A DNA stretch of 64,000 bases. Origin: Duganella sp. CF402 (GTDB lineage: Bacteria > Pseudomonadota > Gammaproteobacteria > Burkholderiales > Burkholderiaceae_D). The position numbers and the translations under genes are program-made. Shown piece by piece: positions 9,643-18,291 of the stretch. Below the pieces are notes generated by a model. The model saw only the letters and a program-made list of their open reading frames with translations. It had not been told where the DNA came from and ran no database searches. Positions within the stretch are counted from its first letter, which is position 1, and each line of letters opens with the position of its first letter. The stretch is from contig NZ_FOBG01000001.1 of the NCBI RefSeq assembly GCF_900109645.1, forward strand, positions 3,082,262-3,146,261, read 5' to 3'.

Positions 9643-11274
9643 TCAGTCCGTCAGTTGCAGAGCGCGGCTGCGCGAGGGTGGCAAGGTAGCCGCTGCGGAA
9701 GGCTGTCCTTGCAATTTGAAGATGCTGACTGCTTCCGACAAATTCGCCGCCTGCTGCTGCAAGGCGTCGGCCGCAGCGGCAGCCTCTTCCACCAGCGCGG
9801 CGTTCTGCTGGGTTACGCTGTCCATCTGGTTGATGGCGATGTTGATCTGCTCGATACCGTCGCGCTGCTCGCCGCTGGCGACCGAGATCTCGCCGATGAT
9901 GGAGGTCACGCGCTGGACGCTGGCCACCACCTCGTTCATGGTCTCGCCCGCTTGCCCGACCAGCCGGCTGCCCTCTTCCACCCGGCCGACCGAAGTGCCG
10001 ATCAGCTCCTTGATCTCGCGCGCCGCCGCCGCCGAACGCTGCGCCAGGTTGCGCACCTCGGAAGCCACCACCGCGAAGCCACGCCCCTGCTCGCCGGCGC
10101 GCGCCGCTTCCACCGCCGCGTTGAGCGCCAGGATATTGGTCTGGAACGCAATGCCGTCGATCACGCCGATGATGTCGACAATCTTGCGGGAGCTGTCGTT
10201 GATCTCGCCCATCGTGCGCACCATCTGCGCCACCGCGTCGCCGCCCTTGACCGCGACCGTGCTGGCGTTGTCGGCCAGGCGGCAGGCCTCGGCGGCGTTC
10301 TCGTTGTTCTGCTTGACGGTGGTGGTCAGCTCCACCATCGCGGCGGCGGTCTGTTCCAGCGAGCTGGCTTGCTCTTCCGTGCGGCCCGACAGATCCAGAT
10401 TGCCGGCGGCGATTTCCACCGTGGCGCCGTGGATGGTCTCGGTCCCGGTGCGCACCTTGCCGACGATGTTGCTGAGGTTTTGCTGCATCAGCTTGAGCGC
10501 GCCCAGCAGGTCGCCGATTTCATCCTTGCTGGAGACGCGCACCTCGCTGCTGAGGTCGCCACCGGCCACGGTTTGCGCCACGCTGACCGCCTCGTCCAGC
10601 GGTTTGGTGATGCTCTTGATCAGCCACAGCACCGTTGCCACGCCGACCACCAGTGTCACCAGCACCGTCAGCCCCATCGCCAGCAAGGCCGCGCTGTGGG
10701 CGGCGGCGTTTTCCGCCGCCATCGTTTCGCTCAGGCGCTGCGCCTCCTTGCCGATGAAGGCGACGATATCATCGATCTTCTTGGTCGGCTCGCGGTCCAT
10801 GCCCTTGACCAGCGCATCGACCACGTGGGCGCTCTCGGCATTGGCGGAATCGTATTTCTTCAGCGCGTCCATGTAGCGCGTGACCAGTTCGTTCTGGGTC
10901 TTGATGGCATCATCCACCAGCGGCGTGCTGAGCTGAAGCTTGTCGAGCAGCGCATCGAGTTTCTGCAGCTCGGCGCGGGTGGTTTCGCCGCCCTTGACGA
11001 AGGCCTTGCTGTACTTGTCCAGCTGGGCCGGATCGTTACCGCGGATCAGGATGTTTTTCCATTCCTGCACCTGGATTTTGAATTCCACCTGCGCGCTGCG
11101 CGCGGTGTCGATGGCCTGGCTCATGGCGACTGAGCGGCTCATCGCCTCGGCGGCGCGCTGGTTGCTGCGGTCGAGGGCGCGCCAACCGGCAGTAGCCACC
11201 ACCGCCAGCGCCACAAAGAAGAATGCCCCCAGCAAGCCTAGTCGCACGCCGATCTTGAGATTGGCGAGTTTCAT
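9643..11274 (-). CDS. Methyl-accepting chemotaxis protein
   Basis: Chemoreceptor, 543 residues. A transmembrane helix at about 12-33, a periplasmic four-helix-bundle ligand domain (to about 185), a second membrane segment near 190-210, a HAMP domain (about 213-265) and the cytoplasmic signalling coiled coil. The hairpin tip carries the diagnostic [19 protein letters not shown] sequence and the [12 protein letters not shown] motif, which contacts CheW and CheA. There is no C-terminal CheR/CheB-tethering pentapeptide; the protein ends SRALQLTD. The ligand is unknown. It is followed in the same direction by the GGDEF/EAL gene after 111 bases; co-transcription is possible but not shown. Confidence 0.95.
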   Translation of the reverse strand: MKLANLKIGVRLGLLGAFFFVALAVVATAGWRALDRSNQRAAEAMSRSVAMSQAIDTARSAQVEFKIQVQEWKNILIRGNDPAQLDKYSKAFVKGGETTRAELQKLDALLDKLQLSTPLVDDAIKTQNELVTRYMDALKKYDSANAESAHVVDALVKGMDREPTKKIDDIVAFIGKEAQRLSETMAAENAAAHSAALLAMGLTVLVTLVVGVATVLWLIKSITKPLDEAVSVAQTVAGGDLSSEVRVSSKDEIGDLLGALKLMQQNLSNIVGKVRTGTETIHGATVEIAAGNLDLSGRTEEQASSLEQTAAAMVELTTTVKQNNENAAEACRLADNASTVAVKGGDAVAQMVRTMGEINDSSRKIVDIIGVIDGIAFQTNILALNAAVEAARAGEQGRGFAVVASEVRNLAQRSAAAAREIKELIGTSVGRVEEGSRLVGQAGETMNEVVASVQRVTSIIGEISVASGEQRDGIEQINIAINQMDSVTQQNAALVEEAAAAADALQQQAANLSEAVSIFKLQGQPSAAATLPPSRSRALQLTD

Positions 11275-11376
11275 CGTTACCTCCTTGGCAAGGTCTGTTA
11301 CCCATCATGCACGCATGGCGCACAAATGCCAATATGGTGGCCTGAAAATTCTATCGAATTCCCACAGCTACAACAG

Positions 11377-11889
11377 CTACAACAACTCGCGGCAGTAAAT
11401 ATTGGTAGGACGACCATCCGGCGGCAGCACCTTGAACTCGATAAAGGTCAGGCCCAGCTTGGCCAGCAGATTGATCGACACCGTGTTGGCCGGATTGGTG
11501 ATGCCCATCAGGCGCGGCAGGCGCAGCACGTCGCGCGCATAGGCCACCACGGCCGATGCCGCCTCATAGGTGTAGCCCTGGCCGAAGTAGGCCGGGCGGA
11601 TGGCGTAGCCGATATCGACGTCGGGCAAGCTGTCGCGCTTGATCAGGCCGCACAGGCCGAGCGGCACGCCGTCGCTCTTGCGCTCCATCACGTACAGCGA
11701 GTGGCCGAGCCGTTGCTGCATCACGCATGGCCCTTCGAGAATCGCGGTGCGCGCTTCGGCCACGGTGCGGATACCCTTGTCGCCGATGTGTTCCAGCCAG
11801 GTCGGGTCGTTGACCAGCTCGTAGTAAAACAGATCGTCGTCGGCGTTGATGGTGCGGAGGGTGAGGCGTTGGGTTTCCAGTATTTTCAT
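11377..11889 (-). CDS. GNAT family N-acetyltransferase (RimJ/RimL-like)
   Basis: Probable acetyl-CoA-dependent N-acetyltransferase of 170 residues. It opens ILETQRLTLRTI, typical of the RimJ/RimL group, and carries the acetyl-CoA loop region IRPAYFGQGYTYEA plus the late NPANTVSINLLAKLGL motif. The start ATG at 11889 is chosen because it overlaps the stop of the preceding GNAT gene (ATGA) and because homology-like sequence begins there; an upstream in-frame start would only add sequence antisense to nothing recognisable. The substrate is unknown. It is the last gene of a leftward set deaminase-GNAT-GNAT. Confidence 0.88.
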   Translation of the reverse strand: MKILETQRLTLRTINADDDLFYYELVNDPTWLEHIGDKGIRTVAEARTAILEGPCVMQQRLGHSLYVMERKSDGVPLGLCGLIKRDSLPDVDIGYAIRPAYFGQGYTYEAASAVVAYARDVLRLPRLMGITNPANTVSINLLAKLGLTFIEFKVLPPDGRPTNIYCRELL

Positions 11890-12407
11890 GCGTCCGGCCA
11901 GTGAGTGGGGTCTGCCAGCAATTGGTACATCACGTAGACGTCCACATAGCCGAGGTATTGATGACGGTAAGCGCGCGGCAAGGTGCCGACGATGGAGAAG
12001 CCAAGCTTCTTCCACAGCAGCACGGCCGGCATGTTGGAGCTGACCACGTAGTTGAACTGCATCGCCAGATAGCCTTCGTTGCGGGCGCGCTCGATGCAGT
12101 CGGCGCCCAGCAGCTTGCCGACGCCGACGCCCTGCGCCGCCGGGCTCACCATGAAGGAGGCGTTGGCCACGTGGGCGCCACGGTCGCGCTGGTTAGGTAT
12201 CAGGCGGTACATGCCGACCAGGCGTTCGCCGTTGAGGATAGCGACATAGCTGCTCACACCGGGGCCGAACCAGTAGGCGTGGCAATCCTCGCGGCTGGTG
12301 TCGGCGGCAAAATAATACGTGTCGCCACTGGCGATCAGTTCCTGGAATATTTCCCACATGGTGCCGAAGTCGGCTTCTGTTGCGGGTCGGATGGCGATTT
12401 CTTTCAA
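11886..12407 (-). CDS. GNAT family N-acetyltransferase
   Basis: Second GNAT enzyme, about 173 residues. It begins EIAIRPATEADFGTMWEIF, a common GNAT start, and has the core SFMVSPAAQGVGVGKLLG, in which the V-x-x-x-x-Q-G-x-G-x-G-like loop binds acetyl-CoA, followed by FNYVVSSNMPAVLLWKKLGF. The chosen start is TTG at 12407, which has GGAG five bases upstream; a longer form from TTG at 12461 lacks a ribosome-binding site. The stop overlaps the next GNAT start by four bases. The substrate is unknown; proximity to a deaminase suggests small-molecule modification but that is only inference. Confidence 0.85.
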   Translation of the reverse strand: MKEIAIRPATEADFGTMWEIFQELIASGDTYYFAADTSREDCHAYWFGPGVSSYVAILNGERLVGMYRLIPNQRDRGAHVANASFMVSPAAQGVGVGKLLGADCIERARNEGYLAMQFNYVVSSNMPAVLLWKKLGFSIVGTLPRAYRHQYLGYVDVYVMYQLLADPTHWPDA

Positions 12408-12467
12408 GATAGCTCCACACGCATTTAACAGTGTCCAATTGTCATGTATTTCGCAGGCCAAGTCCAG

Positions 12468-13742
12468 CTAGCGGCCCAAGCGGAAATTCACTTGTTCCGG
12501 CCGGCCGGGCAAATCCAGCCGGGCTTGCGCGCGCGGCGATTCAGCGACGATCTTCCCGCGCCGCATCACCATGCGGCGCGCGGCGCGCAGGCGGATCGCC
12601 TCCACCGGATCGGCCGCGTCAAGCAGCACCAGGTCGGCGTGGCAGCCGGGCGCCACGCCGTAGCCGTCCAGCCCGAGGATGGACGCCGGCGTGGCGGTGA
12701 CGGCGCGGAAGCAGTCGCGCATGGCGTCCTGCCCGGTCATCTGCGCCACATGCAGGCCCATGTGCGCCACTTCCAGCATATCGCCCGAGCCGAGGCTATA
12801 CCACGGATCCATCACACAATCGTGGCCGAAGGCGACCGGGATCCCGGCGGCCAGCAATTCCGGCACGCGCGTCATGCCGCGCCGCTTCGGGTAGGTATCG
12901 TGCCTGCCTTGCAAGGTAATATTGATGAGCGGATTGGCGATGGCCGCCACGCCCGCCTCGCGCATCAGCGGCAGCAGCTTGCTGACGTAGTAATTGTCCA
13001 TCGAATGCATGGACGTCAGATGCGAGCCAGCCACGCGGCCGTGCAGGCCGAGGCGGTTGCTCTGATAGGTCAGCGTCTCAATGTGGCGCGACAGCGGATC
13101 GTCGGACTCGTCGCAATGCATGTCCACCATCAGGCCCTGGTCGGCGGCGTACTCGCACAGGATGCGCACCGATTCCGCGCCCTCCGCCATCGTGCGCTCG
13201 AAGTGCGGAATGCCGCCCACCACCTCCACGCCCATCGCGACCGCACGTTTCAGATTGATGAGCGCATTGGGCGCGCGCAGCACGCCGTCCTGCGGGAACG
13301 CCACCAGTTGCAGGTCGAGATAAGGCGCCACCATGCGCTTGACCTCCAGCAGCGCCTCCACCGCCAGCAGGCGGTCGTCGCAGATATCGACATGGGAGCG
13401 AATCGCCAGCAGGCCGCGCGCCACCGCCCAGTCGCAATACTGCAAGGCGCGCTCGATCAGCGCCTGCTGAGTCAGGTGCGGCTTGAGCTCGCCCCACAAC
13501 GCGATGCCCTCCAGCAGCGTGCCGGACGCATTGACGCGCGGCAGGCCGTAGCTGAGCGTGGCGTCCATGTGGAAATGAGCGTCGACAAACGGTGCGGTGA
13601 GCAGGTCGCCGGCGGCGTCGATCTCCTGCGCCGCCATCAGCGGCAGGCGCGGCCCGACGGCGGCGATGCGCCCGCGTTCAATGGCCACGTCAATCCCGTG
13701 CTGCCCGTCGGCCAGATTGGCGTTGCGAATCACGACATCCAT
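12468..13742 (-). CDS. Cytosine deaminase-like amidohydrolase (CodA family)
   Basis: Cytosolic metal-dependent amidohydrolase of 424 residues that aligns by eye along its length with E. coli CodA. Metal and catalytic motifs are present: FVDAHFHMD (HxH), HCDESDD (His and Glu), GSHLTSMHS (His) and FGHDCVMDPW (Asp). The residue after the metal-binding Asp, Asp314 in E. coli CodA and a specificity determinant there, is Cys here, so the substrate may not be cytosine. The start ATG at 13742 has GGGAG seven bases upstream; a TTG one codon earlier is less likely. It heads a leftward group with two GNAT genes. Confidence 0.86.
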   Translation of the reverse strand: MDVVIRNANLADGQHGIDVAIERGRIAAVGPRLPLMAAQEIDAAGDLLTAPFVDAHFHMDATLSYGLPRVNASGTLLEGIALWGELKPHLTQQALIERALQYCDWAVARGLLAIRSHVDICDDRLLAVEALLEVKRMVAPYLDLQLVAFPQDGVLRAPNALINLKRAVAMGVEVVGGIPHFERTMAEGAESVRILCEYAADQGLMVDMHCDESDDPLSRHIETLTYQSNRLGLHGRVAGSHLTSMHSMDNYYVSKLLPLMREAGVAAIANPLINITLQGRHDTYPKRRGMTRVPELLAAGIPVAFGHDCVMDPWYSLGSGDMLEVAHMGLHVAQMTGQDAMRDCFRAVTATPASILGLDGYGVAPGCHADLVLLDAADPVEAIRLRAARRMVMRRGKIVAESPRAQARLDLPGRPEQVNFRLGR

Positions 13743-13928
13743 CAAAGCGCTCCCGTTAATTTAAAGTAAAACCATTGTAGGCATTTTCACCAAAAGACAC
13801 CAATTGTTGCATTGCATTAATCTGGATGCGTGCACAGTGAAGCTCATGGTGTAAAAAATAACTTTCCAAGCCAGATAATCGTCGCTAGAATGGACTTATT
13901 GCGTTGCATCATAATCTCAGGAGAAACC

Positions 13929-14549
13929 ATGTCTTCGATCACCGAACAGTTTTCCGCAGCCACGAAATCGCAACTTGAAGCGCAGTTCAACATCTTCAGC
14001 ACCCTGGCCAGCACGGCCGTGGGCAGCGCCGAGAAAGTGTTCGCGCTGAACCTGAGCACCACCAAAGCCTCGGTAGAAAAATCGTCGGCCGCCGCCAAAA
14101 AGCTGCTGACCGCCACCGACCCGAAAGAATTCTTCAGCCTGAACGCGGCGCAGCCGCCGAGCTTCGACGGCCTGCTGGCCTATGGCCGCGAGCTGTACAG
14201 CATCGCGACGAGCGCCCAGAACGAATTGATCAAGAGCGCCCAGACCAGCCTCAAGCAAGTGACCGATCTGGCTGCCACCCGCGCCACCACCGCGACCAAA
14301 ACCCCACCGGCCCTGGCCGCCGCCGTCAGCGCCGCAGTGGAGGCCGTGGCTGCCAACGAACCGGTCGTCGCCCCAACGCCCAAAGCCCCGAAAACCCCAA
14401 AACCAGCCGCCGCGCCGATTCCGGAAGAAGACACCTTCATCGAAGTCAAGGCCGACCTCAAGCCCTCGTTCCCGGAAGTGCCACCGAAGCCCATCGCCCT
14501 GGCGCCGGACAGCAAGCCAGCCAAAGCCGCCCCAAAAGCCAAAAAATAA
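13929..14549 (+). CDS. Phasin family protein
   Basis: Polyhydroxyalkanoate granule-associated protein of 206 residues. The N-terminal two thirds matches the phasin pattern (EQFSAATKSQLEAQFNIF, ASTAVGSAEKVFALNLSTTKASVEKS, AAAKKLLTATDPKEFF, AYGRELYSIATSAQNEL). The C-terminal tail, from about residue 125, is Ala/Pro/Lys-rich and ends KAAPKAKK, a low-complexity basic tail seen in many betaproteobacterial phasins. The start at 13929 follows AGGAGAAACC; the longer frame upstream has no ribosome-binding site. It is monocistronic, followed by a strong palindromic terminator-like element. PHA synthesis genes are not in the window. Confidence 0.93.
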   Translation: MSSITEQFSAATKSQLEAQFNIFSTLASTAVGSAEKVFALNLSTTKASVEKSSAAAKKLLTATDPKEFFSLNAAQPPSFDGLLAYGRELYSIATSAQNELIKSAQTSLKQVTDLAATRATTATKTPPALAAAVSAAVEAVAANEPVVAPTPKAPKTPKPAAAPIPEEDTFIEVKADLKPSFPEVPPKPIALAPDSKPAKAAPKAKK

Positions 14550-14560
14550 CCTCGGTAAAT

Positions 14561-14620
14561 TCAGGGTCAGCTCTGTCAAATGGACAAAATGTCCGTTTGA
14601 CAGAGCTGACCCTGATTTTT
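14561..14620. repeat. Large REP-like palindrome acting as a terminator
   Basis: Two perfect 20-base arms, TCAGGGTCAGCTCTGTCAAA at 14561-14580 and its reverse complement at 14596-14615, flank a loop that itself contains GGACA/TGTCC. Five T residues follow (14616-14620), so it can serve as a rho-independent terminator for the phasin gene. The GGGTCAG-type arms resemble dispersed palindromic repeats seen in Oxalobacteraceae genomes; that comparison is from memory. Confidence 0.8.
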
Positions 14621-14657
14621 GTGTATCCTAGCGGGCTACACGCAATCCCGAGGCAAC

Positions 14658-16412
14658 ATGTCTAATCTCTCCCGGCTGATCGGCAGCTTTGTCCGCCAGC
14701 ACAGCCGCGCTTATATTGTGTCCGGCGCCATGCTGGCCGGCGTCGCCATTCTCAGCATCATGGTGCCGCGCAAGGTCGGCGCCATGATCGACGGACTGGC
14801 CAACCATACGCTGTCCGGCAACGCCCTGCTGATGGACATCGGCGCGCTGCTGCTGATCGGCATCGGCATTTACTTCCTGCGCGTCGGCTGGCGGCAGATT
14901 CTGTATGGCGCCGCCTATCAGCTCGGCGTCTCGCTGCGCACCCGCCTCTATACCCGCATGACGCTGCAAGGCCCGGCCTTCTACCAGCGCCAGCGCACCG
15001 GCGATTTGATGGCGCTCGCCACCAACGATATCGACGCCATCGAGATGGCCGCCGGCGAGGCCATGCTGGCCGGCTTCGACGGCGCCCTCACGCTGGTGAT
15101 GGTGCTGGGCGTGATGCTGCTCGGCGTCGACTGGCGTCTGGCTTGCATCGCGCTGCTGCCGTTCCCGCTGATGGCGTGGGCATTCTGGTATATCTCCGGC
15201 CATATCCACACCGCCTCCACCGATTCGCTCAAGCGCTTTAGCGCGCTCAACGATCATGTGCAGGAAACGCTGTCCGGCGTGCGCACGTTGCGCGCTCTGG
15301 GCCTTGAGCAGCGCAGCGCCAAACAGTTTTCCGAGCTGGCCTCCAAGGCCTCCGACGCCAGCCTGCGCGCGCAGGTGTGGGAAGCGGCCTACGAACCGGC
15401 CGTCGGCCTGACGCTGACCGCCGCCAGCGGCCTGACGCTGGGCCTCGGCGGCTATCTGGTCTGGCACAACCAGCTGACCATCGGCGCGCTGACCGCGTTC
15501 ACCATGTATCTCGGCCAGTTGATCTGGCCGATGTTCGCCGCCGGTTGGGTACTGTCGCTGATCGAGCGCGGACGCGCGGCCTGGCAGCGCCTGCAGCCGA
15601 TGCTCGATGCGCCGCTGGCGGTGGACGATCACGGCACGCTGGCCGCAGTGCCGGCCGGCCCGCTGTCGCTGCACGGCGTCAGCTACGCCTACGCCGAACA
15701 AACCCCGCCGGCCATCAGCGATATCACGCTGACGCTGCAGCCGGGCCAGACCCTCGGCCTGGTCGGTCCCACCGGCAGCGGCAAGTCGACGCTGCTGCGC
15801 GTGCTGCTGCGCCAACTGACGCCGCAACACGGCAGCGTGCAGTGGAGCGGCCACGCGCTCGACCAATACAAGCTGCACGCGCTGCGCGCCGCCATCAGCT
15901 GGGTGCCGCAGGAGTCCTTCCTGTTCTCCGCTTCGATTGCGGACAACATCGCGCTGGCGCGGCCCAACGCCACCCGCGCCCAGGTGGAACATGCCGCCAA
16001 TCTGGCCGCCATCCACGACGATATCCTGCAGTTCCCGCAAGGGTATGACACGCAGGTCGGCGAGAAAGGCATCACGCTGTCCGGCGGCCAGCGCCAGCGC
16101 GTCGCCATCGCCCGCGCGCTGTTGGCCGATAACGATTTGCTGCTGCTCGACGATGCGCTGTCGGCGGTCGATACCGGCACCGAGACGCGCATCCTGCAGC
16201 ACCTCGAAGAGCTGCGTGAAAAACGCCAGGGCCGCAGTGCGATCATCGCCAGCCACCGCCTCAGCTCCGTGGTCAGCGCCGATCTGATCATCGTGCTGCG
16301 CGACGGCCGCATCACCGAAACCGGCAATCACGAACAACTGCTCGCACTGGACGGCTGGTATGCCAGCCAGTGGCGCTATCAACAACTGGAAGCCAGTCTC
16401 GATGAAGCCTGA
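14658..16412 (+). CDS. mdlA: ABC exporter half-transporter MdlA-like
   Basis: Inner-membrane ABC exporter subunit, 584 residues, close to E. coli MdlA through its length. Six transmembrane helices lie in the first 310 residues (TGDLMALATNDIDAIEMAAGE in the membrane domain), then the nucleotide-binding domain with Walker A GPTGSGKST (near 370), signature LSGGQRQR and Walker B LLLLDDALSAVD. The residue after the Walker B Asp is Asp rather than Glu, as in MdlA of E. coli, so one ATP site of the heterodimer is probably degenerate. The start at 14658 follows GAGG. It overlaps mdlB by 11 bases. The substrate is unknown; multidrug or lipid-like export is assumed from the family. Confidence 0.92.
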   Translation: MSNLSRLIGSFVRQHSRAYIVSGAMLAGVAILSIMVPRKVGAMIDGLANHTLSGNALLMDIGALLLIGIGIYFLRVGWRQILYGAAYQLGVSLRTRLYTRMTLQGPAFYQRQRTGDLMALATNDIDAIEMAAGEAMLAGFDGALTLVMVLGVMLLGVDWRLACIALLPFPLMAWAFWYISGHIHTASTDSLKRFSALNDHVQETLSGVRTLRALGLEQRSAKQFSELASKASDASLRAQVWEAAYEPAVGLTLTAASGLTLGLGGYLVWHNQLTIGALTAFTMYLGQLIWPMFAAGWVLSLIERGRAAWQRLQPMLDAPLAVDDHGTLAAVPAGPLSLHGVSYAYAEQTPPAISDITLTLQPGQTLGLVGPTGSGKSTLLRVLLRQLTPQHGSVQWSGHALDQYKLHALRAAISWVPQESFLFSASIADNIALARPNATRAQVEHAANLAAIHDDILQFPQGYDTQVGEKGITLSGGQRQRVAIARALLADNDLLLLDDALSAVDTGTETRILQHLEELREKRQGRSAIIASHRLSSVVSADLIIVLRDGRITETGNHEQLLALDGWYASQWRYQQLEASLDEA

Positions 16413-18180
16413 ACACCAATCCACCGCCGGCCAGATGCGGCAGGCGATCGCCCTGCTGCGCCGCGCCGCCCGCCCCGACCAGCATCATCTCGGCTGGGCC
16501 GTGCTGTGGCTGGCCATCGCCGCCCTGCTCGAAGTGCTCGGCCCCATCATGGGCAAGGCGCTGATCGATGAACACCTGCTGCCGCATCATCTCGACTGGC
16601 CGCGCATGGCCGCTCTGCTGGCCGGCGTGGTGCTGACCGGCTGGATCGCCAGCGGCCTGCGCTACCTGCAACTGGTGCGCCTGTCCGGCCTCGCCATGCG
16701 CTCGGTGATGCGCTTGCGCGAGATGGTCTATACCCACGTGCTGCTGCTGCCGATGGCCTTCTTCGACCGCGCCATCACCGGCCAGCTGGTGTCGCGCGTG
16801 ACCAACGATACCGAAGCGGTGAAAAGCCTGTACATCCAGGTGCTGTTCGTGATGCTCGATTCGACCATCGTCCTGGTCGGCACCATGTGCGCGATGGCGT
16901 GGCTGGACTGGCGCCTGATGCTGATCGTGCTGGCGCTGCTGCCGGCGGTGCTGCTGATCGTCTGGCTGTACCAGCGCTGGAGCGCGCCGGCCGTCACCCG
17001 TGCCCGCGCGCTGCGCAGCGAGATCAATGGCCAGATGGCGGAGTCCATCGGCGGCATGAGCGTGCTGCAAGCGAATAACGCCGAACAGCGCTTCGGCGCG
17101 CGCTTCGCCGCCACCAACCAGGACCACTACACCGCGCGCCTGTCCGAGCTGCGCGCCAACGCCTGGCTGCTGCGGCCGGCGCTGGACCTGTTCAACATCA
17201 TCCTGCTGGGCGCTGTGATTTTCATGTTCGGTCACCGCGAGATGACGGCCACCGAAGTGGGCGTGCTGTACGCTTTCATCAGCTATCTCGCACGCGTGAT
17301 CGAACCGCTGATCCAGATCACCATGCAGTTCAGCCAATTGCAGCAATCGGTGGTGGCCAGCGCGCGCGTGGCGACGCTGCTCGACGAAGGCGCGGCCAAA
17401 GAGCATACCGACCACGCATCGCACGCCGAAGCGGCCAACGACGGCAACGCCCCCGCCGTCGCCATCCGCCATCTCAACTTCGCCTACAACGAAGGCCAGC
17501 CGGTGCTGCACGATTTGTCGCTGACGATACCGCAGGGCGATTTCGTCGGCATCGTCGGCCACACCGGCAGCGGCAAATCGACCTTGCTGTCGCTGCTGCT
17601 GCGCTTTTATCCGGCGCAGCATGGCAGCATCATGGTGCACGGCGTGCCGCTCGACGCGATCGACAATGAACGCTTCCGCGCCGAGGTCGGGCTGGTGCCG
17701 CAGGATCCGTTCCTGCTGGCCGCCTCCGCGCGCGAAAACATCGACATGGGACGCGGCCTGACGCAGGCGCAGATCGAAGCGGCCGCCCGCGCCGCCCACG
17801 CGCACGACTTCATCGCCGCGCTGGAACGCGGCTACGACACGCCGCTGGGCGAAGGCGGCTCGCGCCTGTCGGTCGGCCAGAAGCAGCTGATCGCCATCGC
17901 CCGCGCGCTGGCCGGCACGCCGCGCATCCTGCTGCTGGACGAAGCCACCTCGCACATCGATTCGCAAACCGAGCAAATCGTGCAGACCGCGCTCGATGAA
18001 CTGCGCGGCAAGGTGACGGTGATCGCCATCGCGCACCGGCTGTCGACCATCCGCGACGCCGACCGCATCATCGTGCTCAATCATGGCCGCATCGCCGAAA
18101 CCGGGCCGCACGAGCAGCTGATGCAGATCGACGGCGGCTTGTATCAACGCCTATATCTTTTGCAACAATTGGCCGCGTGA
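16402..18180 (+). CDS. mdlB: ABC exporter half-transporter MdlB-like
   Basis: Partner of the preceding gene, 592 residues. The membrane domain comprises about 1-330 (FFDRAITGQLVSRVTNDTEAV) and the ATPase domain follows, with Walker A GHTGSGKST, signature LSVGQKQL and Walker B ILLLDEATSHID. The catalytic Glu is present here, unlike in MdlA, which gives the usual asymmetric heterodimer. The start ATG at 16402 lies inside the mdlA end (11-base overlap), implying coupled translation and a one-to-one subunit ratio. The gene ends 84 bases before the next probable transcription unit. Confidence 0.92.
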   Translation: MKPEHQSTAGQMRQAIALLRRAARPDQHHLGWAVLWLAIAALLEVLGPIMGKALIDEHLLPHHLDWPRMAALLAGVVLTGWIASGLRYLQLVRLSGLAMRSVMRLREMVYTHVLLLPMAFFDRAITGQLVSRVTNDTEAVKSLYIQVLFVMLDSTIVLVGTMCAMAWLDWRLMLIVLALLPAVLLIVWLYQRWSAPAVTRARALRSEINGQMAESIGGMSVLQANNAEQRFGARFAATNQDHYTARLSELRANAWLLRPALDLFNIILLGAVIFMFGHREMTATEVGVLYAFISYLARVIEPLIQITMQFSQLQQSVVASARVATLLDEGAAKEHTDHASHAEAANDGNAPAVAIRHLNFAYNEGQPVLHDLSLTIPQGDFVGIVGHTGSGKSTLLSLLLRFYPAQHGSIMVHGVPLDAIDNERFRAEVGLVPQDPFLLAASARENIDMGRGLTQAQIEAAARAAHAHDFIAALERGYDTPLGEGGSRLSVGQKQLIAIARALAGTPRILLLDEATSHIDSQTEQIVQTALDELRGKVTVIAIAHRLSTIRDADRIIVLNHGRIAETGPHEQLMQIDGGLYQRLYLLQQLAA

Positions 18181-18291
18181 GGAATGAAAACTGTGCGATT
18201 TTGACGAAAAATTCGTATCTTTTAAGGCTTTCTCGTCTGCAACAAGCATATAATTGTCTAGACATTGCGGTGCACTCGCGGGGGCGTCAAG

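Noticed and set aside
14628..18147. Two roughly 600-codon minus-strand frames opposite mdlAB
   Set aside because: The plus strand encodes complete ABC exporter domains; the reverse products are Gln/His/Arg-rich shadows.
18249..18254. TATAAT as proof of a leaderless TTG start at 18265
   Set aside because: No -35 hexamer at 16-18 bases and the start codon would be TTG without a ribosome site; kept only as a note on start uncertainty.
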